Positions 1-8,392 are shown, counted from the first letter of the stretch. The stretch: 64,000 bases of DNA from JAWPMT01 sp965215825 (GCA_965215825.1 CBDCEM010000003.1:1302001-1366000), one strand, 5' to 3'. The notes: generated by a model not told the origin, from the letters alone. A program made the numbers and translations.

Positions 1-441
1 TGGATTTAGGCCATTATAATATTTCGCGTAGAAATTTTTCTTTTCATACCATCGGACCCTTTCTTTTTGCCTAAAAGATTCAGTGCCGGAATAAGTCTGA
101 TCTGAAAGAGAGGTTATGTGTAATAATGATGCTATCCGAATTTGTTTTCTTGATTGAAGCTTAATGACATAGCCGATACCAATACCAGGAAGAGTAAAAA
201 TCGACAACTGTGGAATCAATGATAATGCACCAGTGGCCATTAGCCAGCCATTGGCGATTTTGTTTTTTCGGAATGCCAACTCCAGGTGTTCGTTCACTTT
301 GAAATTCTGCCCCTCGTAAAAAGGATCGAAATTGTTTCTTTTGAGTAAACGAAGATCACGATTTCTGGGATTGAAATTGTATTCCTGAGACAGAGCGACA
401 ATAGAATTAAGAAGCAGGGCTAAGATGAAAATATTCCTCAT
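1..441 (-). CDS. Hypothetical secreted protein (partial, 3' end outside window)
   Basis: The reading frame is open for 147 codons from an ATG at 441 to the left edge, so the C-terminus is missing. The first 18 or so residues form a signal peptide (charged MRN start, then a hydrophobic core ending near ALSQ). After a polar stretch rich in Asn and Arg there is one more hydrophobic segment at about residues 68-95, followed by a basic region. There is no lipobox cysteine. I do not recognise a family. It lies 28 bases downstream of the small T9SS-signal gene on the same strand and may be co-transcribed with it. Function unknown. Confidence 0.7.
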   Translation of the reverse strand, partial: MRNIFILALLLNSIVALSQEYNFNPRNRDLRLLKRNNFDPFYEGQNFKVNEHLELAFRKNKIANGWLMATGALSLIPQLSIFTLPGIGIGYVIKLQSRKQIRIASLLHITSLSDQTYSGTESFRQKERVRWYEKKNFYAKYYNGLNP

Positions 442-469
442 AGATCTCTATTTTAGGATATTTAATTGA

Positions 470-710
470 TCAGTTCTTGATGAATTTTTGCACAGAAATG
501 CCTCTTTCATTACGGACCTTCATAAGGTAAACACCAGGAATGATATCTGATAGTTGTACAACTCCGTCGTGAGGAATCGGCGATTTTTATGTAGTTGGCG
601 GAACTTCCTGACTCATCGGTTGGAATAAATATAGTTTGCTCCATGGAAGTCTGACCCAATAATACGAATGAAAGAATCAGAGCGAAAGCTGTTCCTAAAA
701 TTGTTTTCAT
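470..710 (-). pseudogene. Small T9SS sorting-signal protein, frameshifted
   Basis: The frame from ATG 710 begins with a clear signal peptide (MKTILGTAFALILSFVLLGQ) and then runs into a stop at about 510. Near 584-588 (five T on the plus strand, five A in the gene) a second frame takes over and ends at 470. That second frame encodes a typical T9SS type A C-terminal signal: LSDIIPGVYLMKVRNERG followed by a basic tail ending KFIKN. Removing one A from the run joins signal peptide and sorting tail into one protein of 79 residues. It is either a recent frameshift, a sequencing error in a homopolymer, or a slippage site. A weak promoter-like TACTTTTA lies at 736-743 on the same strand. Confidence 0.75.
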
Positions 711-781
711 TATTTCAAGTTGCTCTTGGAAGTTTTAAAAGTAGCTTTTTTCTTTAAACCCAACAACTTAAAAATCATAGA

Positions 782-1894
782 TTACTCCAGCACCAGATCC
801 CAATCTTTCCAAACCGGCTCATAGCCCTGGTTCAAGAGGAGCTCACTGATTTCTATCGGAGTTCTCTCGTCTGAGATTTCGAATTGTTCCAATGATTGCG
901 TTTCTACGGCGTATCCCCCCGGGTTGGTTTTAGAGCCGGCACTCATGGATGTAATGCCCAGTTTGAGTACATTATTTCGGAAAACTTCGGTTTCCCTTGT
1001 GGAGAGGGAAAGTTCTACTTCTTGGTCAAACAATCGGTAGGCACAGATCAATTGGACCAGGTCCCGGTCTGTCATTTCTACCTTGGGCTCTAATCCTCCA
1101 GAGAACGGACGTAGACGTGGAAACGAGATCGAGTATTTTGTTTGCCAGTAGGTTCTTTCCAGATAGTCCAAGTGAAGTGCTACAAAAAAGCTGTCCACAC
1201 GCCAATCCTCTAGCCCGTACAAAGCGCCCAATCCCATTTTGTGGATGCCAGCTTTTCCTAGACGGTCAGGAGTTTCTAACCGGTAATCAAAGTTGGATTT
1301 CTTGCCTTTCGGGTGATGTTTTTTGTAATCCGCCTTATGGTACGTTTCCTGATAGACCAGGACCGCATGCAACCCCAAAGGAATTAGTTCTTCATACTCA
1401 TGTTGCTCCAGTGGTTGGACTTCCATACTCACATTCGCAAATTGAGATCGGATTTGCTTGATGGCATTGGCCAAATAAGGAACACCTACCGTACGATTTG
1501 CTTCCCCTGTTACTAATAGGACATGTTGAAAGCCCATCTCCTTAATGGCTTCAGTTTCTTGCCGGATTTCGAGATCTGAAAGCGTCTTTCTGCGGATTTT
1601 GTTGTCGAGGCTAAAGCCGCAGTACGTGCATATATTTTGACACTCATTGGACAGGTAGAAAGGTGCATACAATTGGATGGTGTTTCCAAATCGCTGTAGC
1701 GTCAATTGATGACTCAATTGAGCCATGTCCTCGAGATAGGGTGTGGCAGCAGGAGAAATCAGTGCCTTGAAGTCTTCCAGGTCTCGACTTTGATTGGAAA
1801 GTGCACGCTCGACATCAGCAGCGGTTTTTCCATAAATAGATGCTTTTTCAAGATCCCAGGAATGCTGATCAAATATGTCTTTGAAATTACTCAC
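782..1894 (-). CDS. thiH: 2-iminoacetate synthase (tyrosine lyase) ThiH
   Basis: A radical SAM enzyme of 370 residues that splits tyrosine to p-cresol and dehydroglycine, the glycine imine used for the thiazole ring of thiamine. The cluster motif CxxxCxxC is at Cys85, Cys89 and Cys92 (NECQNICTYCGF), and the rest matches ThiH in order and length, with conserved segments such as VTGEA and QPLEQHEYEELIPLG. It is the last gene of the thi operon and overlaps the end of thiG by 8 bases, so translation is probably coupled. The presence of ThiH rather than the oxygen-using glycine oxidase ThiO shows the tyrosine route. Confidence 0.95.
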   Translation of the reverse strand: MSNFKDIFDQHSWDLEKASIYGKTAADVERALSNQSRDLEDFKALISPAATPYLEDMAQLSHQLTLQRFGNTIQLYAPFYLSNECQNICTYCGFSLDNKIRRKTLSDLEIRQETEAIKEMGFQHVLLVTGEANRTVGVPYLANAIKQIRSQFANVSMEVQPLEQHEYEELIPLGLHAVLVYQETYHKADYKKHHPKGKKSNFDYRLETPDRLGKAGIHKMGLGALYGLEDWRVDSFFVALHLDYLERTYWQTKYSISFPRLRPFSGGLEPKVEMTDRDLVQLICAYRLFDQEVELSLSTRETEVFRNNVLKLGITSMSAGSKTNPGGYAVETQSLEQFEISDERTPIEISELLLNQGYEPVWKDWDLVLE

Positions 1895-2657
1895 TGAGAA
1901 AAGAGGTTAGGGGGCTACTGGCTACGGCATGTACAACCGGGGAGGCCAGCTTGGCTTCATAGGCCATTCGACCAGCTTCTACCGCCATTTTAAAGGCAAC
2001 AGCCATCTCAACGGGGTTTTCCGATACGGCAATGGCTGTATTTACAAGCACAGCATCTGCTCCAATTTCCATCGCCTTGGCAGCATCAGACGGGGCGCCA
2101 ATTCCGGCATCTACCACAACAGGTACTTTTGCTTGCTCAATGATGATTTCAAGAAAATCAATGGTTTTTAGTCCTTTGTTGCTACCAATGGGTGATCCTA
2201 AGGGCATTACCGCTGCTGTTCCCACCTCCTCGAGTCTTTTACAAAGCACCGGATCTGCGTGAATGTAAGGCATTACAACAAAGCCCAATTTCGACAACTC
2301 TTCTGTGGCTTTTAGTGTCTCCACGGGATCAGGCATCAAATACTTGGGGTCCGGATGAATTTCTAATTTGATGAAATTGGTTGATAATGCTTCTCTTGCT
2401 AGTTGCGCGGCAAATACAGCTTCTTTGGCCGATCTTACTCCTGACGTATTGGGCAATAAGTTAATTCTTGGATGATTCAGTTGTTCGAGCAAGAGATCCT
2501 CATTGTTATTGACTTCTACTCGTTTCAGGGCTACGGTAACCAATTCCGATGCTGAAGCTTCCAGGGCAGCTTTCATCAATTGATTATTGCTGAATTTACC
2601 TGTCCCGGTGAAGAGTCTGGATTGGAAAACTTTATCGCCGATGATTAATTCTTTCAT
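1887..2657 (-). CDS. thiG: Thiazole synthase ThiG
   Basis: Cytosolic TIM-barrel enzyme, 256 residues, that condenses deoxyxylulose 5-phosphate, dehydroglycine and the sulfur of ThiS thiocarboxylate into thiazole phosphate. The lysine that forms the imine with the sugar is Lys97 in NFIKLEI. The phosphate-binding loops are visible as VVDAGIGAPSDAA and GADAVLVNTAIA. The start overlaps the end of thiE by 4 bases (ATGA type) and the end overlaps thiH by 8 bases. Full length for the family; nothing is missing. Confidence 0.96.
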   Translation of the reverse strand: MKELIIGDKVFQSRLFTGTGKFSNNQLMKAALEASASELVTVALKRVEVNNNEDLLLEQLNHPRINLLPNTSGVRSAKEAVFAAQLAREALSTNFIKLEIHPDPKYLMPDPVETLKATEELSKLGFVVMPYIHADPVLCKRLEEVGTAAVMPLGSPIGSNKGLKTIDFLEIIIEQAKVPVVVDAGIGAPSDAAKAMEIGADAVLVNTAIAVSENPVEMAVAFKMAVEAGRMAYEAKLASPVVHAVASSPLTSFLSE

Positions 2658-3313
2658 AAATTCAATGCAGTTTGTGTGAGCGGGATATCAGGAGCGAGTC
2701 TTTGCAAAGCACTGTTGACTATTTCTTCTTTGTCATCTGCTTTGTTGATCAGAGAAGCCACAGCGATACCATATACACCAGCATCCAGTAATGCACCAAT
2801 GTCTCTTAATTCAACACTTCCGATGGCAATAATGGGTAGTTTATTACCTTCTGATCTGGCATGGCCAATGAGATGCCGGTAACCTTCAACACCAAGAATA
2901 GGACTCAATTGCGTTTTAGTTGAAGTAAATCGCAGTGGGCCTAAACCAATATAATTCACGCCACTTTTGTTTAATCTTCGGATGTCTTCTAATGTATTGG
3001 CAGTTCCGCCGATAATTTTATCTTTCCCCAGGATTTCTCGAGCTTCCAAAGGAGACATGTCTTTCTTTCCAATATGTACGCCATCCGCTTCAACCTGAAC
3101 AGCGATTTTGACATGGTCATTAAGAATGAAGGTGGCACGATATTCATTGCAAATCTGGCGGACATCTGTAGCAATTGCCTTAATTTCTCTCTTGTGAAGA
3201 TCTTTCAGACGTAATTGCACCCACCTAACACCGGCTTCGCACGCCTCCATTATCAAGGTGGTATGGTCCGATTCCGGCAGATCCTGGGATATGTAGTGCA
3301 ATCGTGATATCAT
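2654..3313 (-). CDS. thiE: Thiamine phosphate synthase ThiE
   Basis: Joins hydroxymethylpyrimidine diphosphate with thiazole phosphate. The 219 residues carry the family motifs: QLRLK at 33-37, ND at 65-66 (ligand of Mg-pyrophosphate), ADGVHIG at 76-82 and GLGPLRFTSTK near 123-133, with a C-terminal phosphate-binding IAIGSVE. The start overlaps the preceding ThiE-like gene by 4 bases and the end overlaps thiG by 4 bases. All active-site motifs are intact, so this is the likely catalytic ThiE of the operon; the gene before it encodes a divergent second member of the same fold. Confidence 0.93.
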   Translation of the reverse strand: MISRLHYISQDLPESDHTTLIMEACEAGVRWVQLRLKDLHKREIKAIATDVRQICNEYRATFILNDHVKIAVQVEADGVHIGKKDMSPLEAREILGKDKIIGGTANTLEDIRRLNKSGVNYIGLGPLRFTSTKTQLSPILGVEGYRHLIGHARSEGNKLPIIAIGSVELRDIGALLDAGVYGIAVASLINKADDKEEIVNSALQRLAPDIPLTQTALNL

Positions 3314-3921
3314 GTGTGAGTCATCATCATTTGTAGCTGTGCTACTCTTTCCGAGACAGAATTCCTATTCCAAATGCTTCCGATAGTAGCTGCACCATCA
3401 AAGCCAATTTTTTTTGTAATAGTTATGTTCTCGGTGGTGATTCCACCCAAAGCGTATATGGGAAATCGATGATCGCCAACGAGAGAACTTCTTAATTTGT
3501 CGATAGAGAAATTCGATGAATAGCCCTTTTTGGAAATACTATTGAAAATAGGGCTAAGGAAACCATATTGGAGGTCAGGTCGACTAGATTGGATTTCATC
3601 AAAGGAATGAAAAGACTTGGAGACATGTTTATTCTCCATAGTTTTAGGTGCTGTTCTTTCGCTTTTTATATGATATCCTCCTAAGTTCATCTCTTCAACC
3701 AATTCATGATGTTCATGGACAATGATTCTATTCCAGAATATTTGTCGAATTTCCTTTATCAGCGCTTTTACAATCACTGCTGAAGTATTGGGTTTGCGAA
3801 TGTGAAGCTTCATTAGGCCAGCCTCGAGTAAGGCATTGCATGTTGCTACTTCGTCACTTACCAGTCCTTCAGCAGTGATTACCACGATTTCGAAATTGTT
3901 ATTGATCGATGTAGATTTCAC
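3310..3921 (-). CDS. Divergent ThiE/TenI-fold protein
   Basis: A 203-residue member of the thiamine phosphate synthase/TenI family. Matching segments are LMKLHIRKP at 36-44 (in place of QLR-K), IIVHEHHELVEEMNLGGYHIK at about 66-86, FLSPIFNSISKKGY at 121-134 and YALGGITTENI at 157-166. The ND pair of true ThiE is replaced by HEH, and the GPxFxTxTK loop is replaced by SPIFNSISKK. It sits between thiC and thiE and overlaps both (23 and 4 bases). By analogy with TenI it may be a thiazole tautomerase, or a second synthase with changed specificity; this is inference. Confidence 0.8.
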   Translation of the reverse strand: MKSTSINNNFEIVVITAEGLVSDEVATCNALLEAGLMKLHIRKPNTSAVIVKALIKEIRQIFWNRIIVHEHHELVEEMNLGGYHIKSERTAPKTMENKHVSKSFHSFDEIQSSRPDLQYGFLSPIFNSISKKGYSSNFSIDKLRSSLVGDHRFPIYALGGITTENITITKKIGFDGAATIGSIWNRNSVSERVAQLQMMMTHT

Positions 3922-5770
3922 CTCCAGTTTCAGTGAATTCTGCGGCTTTTTGCTTCATACCTTCTTCAAGTGCCTGATCAGTGGTCAGTTCTTTCTCAGC
4001 AGCATATTCGCGAACATCTTGTGTTATCTTCATGGAACAGAAATTAGGTCCACACATGCTGCAAAAGTGCGCCACTTTAGCACCTTCTGCAGGTAAGGTC
4101 TCATCATGGAATTCCCGGGCTGTATCCGGATCAAGAGATAGGTTGAACTGATCTTCCCAACGGAATTCAAATCTTGCCTTACTCAAGGCATTATCACGAT
4201 ACTGGGCTCCAGGATGACCTTTACCCAAATCAGCCGCATGAGCTGCAATTTTGTAGGTGATTACACCGTCTTTAACGTCTTTCTTGTTGGGAAGTCCGAG
4301 GTGTTCTTTGGGTGTTACATAGCACAGCATCGCACATCCATACCATCCAATCATTGCCGCCCCAATTCCTGACGTAATGTGGTCGTATCCAGGGGCAATG
4401 TCTGTAGTTAAAGGTCCAAGCGTGTAGAAAGGAGCTTCATCGCAAGCTTCCAGCTGCTTGTCCATGTTCTCTTTGATCATGTGCATTGGTACGTGACCAG
4501 GTCCCTCGATCATGACCTGAACATCATGTTTCCATGCAATTTTCGTCAATTCCCCCAGTGTCTCGAGCTCCGCAAATTGAGCTTCATCATTGGCATCTGC
4601 CAGTGAACCAGGGCGCAGGCCATCTCCCAAAGAGAAGGAAACGTCATAGGCCTTCATGATTTTACAAATATCCTCGAAATGAGTGTATAAGAAACTTTCT
4701 TTGTGATGAGAAAGACACCACTTTGCCATAATGGAACCTCCACGAGATACGATTCCCGTTACCCTTTTGGCCGTCAAAGGGACGTACTTTAAGCGCACTC
4801 CGGCATGAATAGTGAAGTAATCTACTCCTTGCTCGGCTTGCTCAATTAAAGTGTCTCTGAAAATTTCCCAGGTCAGGTCTTCTGCTTTGCCATTAACCTT
4901 TTCCAATGCCTGGTAAATAGGGACAGTTCCAATTGGCACAGGACTATTTCTTAAAATCCATTCGCGGGTTTCATGGATATTTTTGCCAGTGGAGAGGTCC
5001 ATGATCGTATCTGCGCCCCAGTGACAGGCCCATACCGCTTTTTCAACCTCCTCTTCAATGCTGGACGTAACTGCGGAATTGCCAATATTAGCATTGATCT
5101 TTACCAGGAAGTTTCGTCCAATGATCATGGGTTCGGATTCCGGATGATTGATGTTTGCTGGGATGATCGCACGACCTTTTGCCACCTCATCTCGTACAAA
5201 CTCAGCAGTTATGGTTTCTTTGGGAGTATTGGCACCAAAACTCTCACCCGGATGCTGTTCGTTTAGGTGATTCCACTCTTCTATCTTCTGGTTCTCCCGA
5301 ATGGCAATGTATTCCATCTCCGGAGTGATCACTCCTTTTCTGGCGTAGTGTAATTGCGTAACGTTCTTACCTTCCTGTGCTTTCCTTGGATTGGCCAGGT
5401 ATTCAAATCGAAGTGCGTCCAATGCCGTGTCATTCAGTCGCTCTTGTCCATATTCTGAAGAAATGCCTTCTAATTGCTCAACATCACCACGACTGTCTAT
5501 CCATTCTTCGCGAAGTTTCGGTAGTCCTTTTTTAACATCAATCTCCACTTCAGCATCTGTATATGGACCGCTGGTGTCATATACAGTTACCGCAGGGTTT
5601 TTCTCTACAGGAGCGGAGGGATTGAATTTGAGCCTTGTGTCATTCAGGGCGATTTCCCGCATGGCCACTTTGATGTCGTGGATTTGTCCAGAGACGTAAA
5701 CTTTCTTGGAAGCTGGAAATGGATCACGTGTGATCACTTCAGCAGCAGGTATTTTGTCGGTTCTACTCAT
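3899..5770 (-). CDS. thiC: Phosphomethylpyrimidine synthase ThiC
   Basis: Rearranges aminoimidazole ribotide to hydroxymethylpyrimidine phosphate with SAM and a [4Fe-4S] cluster. The protein has 623 residues, the usual length for ThiC with its N-terminal domain. The C-terminal cluster motif CxxCxxxxC is at Cys570, Cys573 and Cys578. Other conserved parts are TIHAGVR, SRGGSIMAKWCL, SLGDGLRPG and EGPGHVPMHMI. It starts 11 bases after the stop of thiS and overlaps the next gene by 23 bases. Confidence 0.97.
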   Translation of the reverse strand: MSRTDKIPAAEVITRDPFPASKKVYVSGQIHDIKVAMREIALNDTRLKFNPSAPVEKNPAVTVYDTSGPYTDAEVEIDVKKGLPKLREEWIDSRGDVEQLEGISSEYGQERLNDTALDALRFEYLANPRKAQEGKNVTQLHYARKGVITPEMEYIAIRENQKIEEWNHLNEQHPGESFGANTPKETITAEFVRDEVAKGRAIIPANINHPESEPMIIGRNFLVKINANIGNSAVTSSIEEEVEKAVWACHWGADTIMDLSTGKNIHETREWILRNSPVPIGTVPIYQALEKVNGKAEDLTWEIFRDTLIEQAEQGVDYFTIHAGVRLKYVPLTAKRVTGIVSRGGSIMAKWCLSHHKESFLYTHFEDICKIMKAYDVSFSLGDGLRPGSLADANDEAQFAELETLGELTKIAWKHDVQVMIEGPGHVPMHMIKENMDKQLEACDEAPFYTLGPLTTDIAPGYDHITSGIGAAMIGWYGCAMLCYVTPKEHLGLPNKKDVKDGVITYKIAAHAADLGKGHPGAQYRDNALSKARFEFRWEDQFNLSLDPDTAREFHDETLPAEGAKVAHFCSMCGPNFCSMKITQDVREYAAEKELTTDQALEEGMKQKAAEFTETGGEIYIDQ

Positions 5771-5781
5771 ATAAGGGTGGT

Positions 5782-5988
5782 TTATCCGCCTTGCACAGCG
5801 GTGATGATGAGAATATTATCGTTAGGTTTCAAAAGGTAACTATCCCATTGCTGCCGGGGTACAACCTGGTCATTTACCGCCAGGGCAACACCTGAATTGT
5901 AGTGTTGATTCTGATCTTTCAAAAATGCACTCAAAGGTACATCTTCCGAAGCTAAAGGGAATTCCTTATCGTTCAGCTTAATATTCAT
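5782..5988 (-). CDS. thiS: Sulfur carrier protein ThiS
   Basis: Small ubiquitin-like protein of 68 residues ending in the Gly-Gly tail (ITAVQGG) that is adenylated and turned into a thiocarboxylate to give sulfur to the thiazole ring. I chose the ATG at 5988; an in-frame TTG two codons upstream (5994) is less likely. First gene after the TPP riboswitch. The usual activating enzyme gene thiF is not in this operon, so a ThiF/MoeB-type protein must come from elsewhere. Confidence 0.93.
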   Translation of the reverse strand: MNIKLNDKEFPLASEDVPLSAFLKDQNQHYNSGVALAVNDQVVPRQQWDSYLLKPNDNILIITAVQGG

Positions 5989-6039
5989 AAGCAAATTGAT
6001 TTAACACGCTTCAGGAGCCACCGGTTACGGTAGAGTTCT

Positions 6040-6119
6040 CGCTTTTCCCTTCGACTGCATGACCAGTATCAGGTTTTGAGGGTATGTTCTCAGCCTGGAG
6101 CGGCACCCCTAAAGACCCG
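6040..6119 (-). promoter_or_regulatory. TPP riboswitch (THI element)
   Basis: Read on the minus strand, the leader contains the conserved THI-box parts in order: AGGGGTGCC, GGCTGAGA, ACCCTCAAAACCTGAT, and AGTCGAAGGGAAAA. A short P1 helix can form between CTTT (6111-6114) and AAAG (6042-6045). It precedes thiS by about 50 bases, so thiamine pyrophosphate should shut down the whole operon. No run of U follows the aptamer, so control is more likely at translation of thiS than by an intrinsic terminator (inference). Confidence 0.95.
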
Positions 6120-6120
6120 G

Positions 6121-6150
6121 CAAATATATACGAAATTGAATACCTTTCAA
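6121..6150 (-). promoter_or_regulatory. Promoter of the thi operon (Bacteroidota type)
   Basis: On the minus strand there is TTG (6148-6150), a 19-base spacer, then TATATTTG (6121-6128). This matches the known Bacteroidota housekeeping promoter (-33 TTG and -7 TAnnTTTG). Transcription would start a few bases downstream, right at the 5' end of the TPP aptamer. Confidence 0.75.
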
Positions 6151-6263
6151 TTTACATTTTCTGATTGCTCATTTTTACGTCAGGACATGAGAAAAGAAAA
6201 TTGTCATTATAAAAAAGCTTCATTTTTTTCTCCCAATTTTATACAATCTATATGCTTCTAATA

Positions 6264-6896
6264 ATGATCAAAACCTTCAAATCCCCAGGACTATTTATCG
6301 TGTGCTTGTTTTTAGGACTGAGTTATTCTTCAGTGGCGCAGCTAAAGCAAAATGTTGAGCAAGGAGATCCTCTTTTTTTAAAAAGATACACGACAGAATA
6401 TCAGAAGGAGGTGAAAAAGGGCACCTTCCTCAAAGTTTATCAATACGATGATTCTAGGCTCGGAGATAGGAGAAAATCAAAGGCAAGTGGGTTAAATAAG
6501 ATCAACTCCACATTTACGGGAAAGATTATGTATAAAGGATATTTTCATGAGGTATCGGGAGATTCGCTTGTTTTGATAAATGGAGGAGAGTTGATTTATG
6601 TGAGCATCAATGAAATTGTATTGATTAAGCAGTATTTCTCCCCCTTTTTACGAGTTGCAGGGTCGTTAGTGAATGCAGTGGGTTTATATGGGCTAACAGT
6701 AGGGAGTGCCCTGGCTATTTCTGGTGGGGCCCTGATTGTTCAGGATGAAGGATTTGGTATACTGTTTTTCTTTGCCGGACTCGTTGTAGGCGGTGGGGGC
6801 TATGCAGTACACCGATTGGGCTTATTGATCCGCCGGAATAAATACGACCTTACGGAAGAATGGTACATTGAATCAATGAGTTCTTCTGACGGTTGA
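6264..6896 (+). CDS. Exported membrane protein, paralog A of a tandem pair
   Basis: Unknown function, 210 residues from the ATG at 6264 (a second ATG at 6252 would only lengthen the signal region). It has a signal peptide ending near SSVAQ, a soluble part with KKGTFLKVY and a beta-rich stretch (GYFHEVSGDSLVLINGGELIYVS), then two hydrophobic segments and the C-terminal motif YAVHRLGLLIRRNKYDL. The next gene encodes a protein with the same layout and the same C-terminal motif, so this is an old tandem duplication. The soluble part with paired hydrophobic helices suggests a membrane-attached periplasmic protein. Confidence 0.8.
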   Translation: MIKTFKSPGLFIVCLFLGLSYSSVAQLKQNVEQGDPLFLKRYTTEYQKEVKKGTFLKVYQYDDSRLGDRRKSKASGLNKINSTFTGKIMYKGYFHEVSGDSLVLINGGELIYVSINEIVLIKQYFSPFLRVAGSLVNAVGLYGLTVGSALAISGGALIVQDEGFGILFFFAGLVVGGGGYAVHRLGLLIRRNKYDLTEEWYIESMSSSDG

Positions 6897-6986
6897 ATGT
6901 CCGTTTCCTGAAATTTGCAATTGACATAAAACTGTTTGGTAAAATTCACTTTAAAGCTGCAAAGCAACCTTGGTAAGATTGCTTCC

Positions 6987-7661
6987 ATGATAGCAAAAAT
7001 TTTATCAGAGACGATATTTGTACGTCTATTTGAATTTTTCCTTATTTCTTTTTTTGCATGCTTTGGATTGAGTGCATCAGCGGAAGGCGACCCAATTCAA
7101 TTTTCGGTGCATGCAAGTCATTTACACAGCTCTGGTGAGGTAGATTCCCTCGAATTTTTTGTCAATAGGGACATATTGGTACTGGAAAGGTATGGTAACA
7201 CAAAAAGAAGATTGGTGAAAAAGGGAACGATGGTCAAAGTCTATTTGATTCAGGGCGCCACTGACCCTGCAAAAGCCAATGATGAGTTTCATTCTGCCAA
7301 CATTGCTTATCGGGGCGCCTTCGAATCGATCATTGGAGATGAACTTACTATTGTCAATAATGGCAAAGTCATGAAATTCGATATTGACGATCTCTATCAA
7401 ATCAAAGTGTATAATGATATCGGTGCTCGTGTTTTTGGAGATGTTATGAATCTGACTGGTTTTTCTGGTATTGGGATAGCTGGCCTGGTGTTAGTCGCTG
7501 GTGCAGGACTTGCATTTGAACAGAATCCCTGGGCTACTTCCGTTATTGCCATTGGAGTAGGTTTTGGAGCATTGGGTTATGCTATTCATCGACTTGCCTT
7601 ACTCATTCGGCGTACGAAATACGATCTTATTGGAGATTGGTTCATAGTTCGTAACATCTGA
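6987..7661 (+). CDS. Exported membrane protein, paralog B of a tandem pair
   Basis: 224 residues from the ATG at 6987, which gives a normal signal peptide (hydrophobic core FEFFLISFFACFGL, cleavage near ASA). An in-frame start at 6936 would add 17 residues before it and is less likely. It shares with the preceding gene KKGTMVKVY, a GDELTIVNNGKVMKF strand pair, two hydrophobic segments and the ending YAIHRLALLIRRTKYDL. The stop overlaps the start of the hydrolase gene by one base, so the two are probably translated together. Function unknown. Confidence 0.8.
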   Translation: MIAKILSETIFVRLFEFFLISFFACFGLSASAEGDPIQFSVHASHLHSSGEVDSLEFFVNRDILVLERYGNTKRRLVKKGTMVKVYLIQGATDPAKANDEFHSANIAYRGAFESIIGDELTIVNNGKVMKFDIDDLYQIKVYNDIGARVFGDVMNLTGFSGIGIAGLVLVAGAGLAFEQNPWATSVIAIGVGFGALGYAIHRLALLIRRTKYDLIGDWFIVRNI

Positions 7662-8392
7662 TGGCATTCCGTTCAATTTTCGTATGGATACTGTTGAACA
7701 ATATTGTTACAATAGGATTAACACAACATTTAGTGGATAAAGTATCTGTTTATTTAATCCCAGGTCAGGGCGGTGACGGTCGACTTTTCAATAACCTTGA
7801 GCTTCCCCCAGGGTTTGAAGCAAGACATATTGTTTACGAACGACCGGCAGAGGGAATGAGCATGAAGGATTTTGCTAAGCAGTTAGTTCAGCAGATTGAT
7901 ACTTCTGGCCGGTTCGTCATCATCGGGGTTTCACTTGGCGGCATGCTGGCTACTGAAATGAGCGAATTAGTGCCTGCAGAAAAAGTGATTATTATCTCAA
8001 GTGCTAAGGGCAGACATGAACTGCCTGGCAGATATACTTTTCAGAAGAAATTCCCCATTTACAAGTTGGTTTCTCCAAAAACAGCCAAGTTTGGAGCCAA
8101 ACTATTGCAGCCAATTGTTGAGCCAGATCGTCAAAAAGAAAAGGAGACATTTAAGGCCATGCTCCGGGATAAGGACGCAATATTCCTAAGAAGAACCATT
8201 GAAATGATCATGCATTGGGATCGAGTTGAAGCACCTGATCACATCATCCATATCCATGGTGATAAAGACCACACCATTCCAATCAGAAATGTAGATCACG
8301 ATATTTTGGTCCGGGGAGGGAGCCATATGATTACACTGACACGAGGAGAGGAGGTGAGTAGGCTGGTGGGGACGGAATTGCTTGATTTATAG
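7661..8392 (+). CDS. Alpha/beta hydrolase
   Basis: 243-residue alpha/beta-hydrolase fold protein. The nucleophile elbow is GVSLGG with Ser91, the acid is probably Asp203 in HGDKDHTIP, and the base His222 in GGSHM. The early LIPGQGGDGRLF supplies the oxyanion-hole region. A short hydrophobic N-terminus may be a signal sequence. It overlaps the stop of paralog B by one base, which ties it to the membrane-protein pair. The substrate cannot be told from the sequence. Confidence 0.85.
   Translation: MAFRSIFVWILLNNIVTIGLTQHLVDKVSVYLIPGQGGDGRLFNNLELPPGFEARHIVYERPAEGMSMKDFAKQLVQQIDTSGRFVIIGVSLGGMLATEMSELVPAEKVIIISSAKGRHELPGRYTFQKKFPIYKLVSPKTAKFGAKLLQPIVEPDRQKEKETFKAMLRDKDAIFLRRTIEMIMHWDRVEAPDHIIHIHGDKDHTIPIRNVDHDILVRGGSHMITLTRGEEVSRLVGTELLDL

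Noticed and set aside
997..1461. Long plus-strand frame opposite thiH
   Set aside because: It lies fully inside thiH, has no signal or domain pattern, and the minus-strand gene is certain.
6076..6261. Plus-strand open frame over the TPP riboswitch
   Set aside because: It is antisense to the aptamer and promoter, has no protein-like pattern, and is explained by the RNA element.
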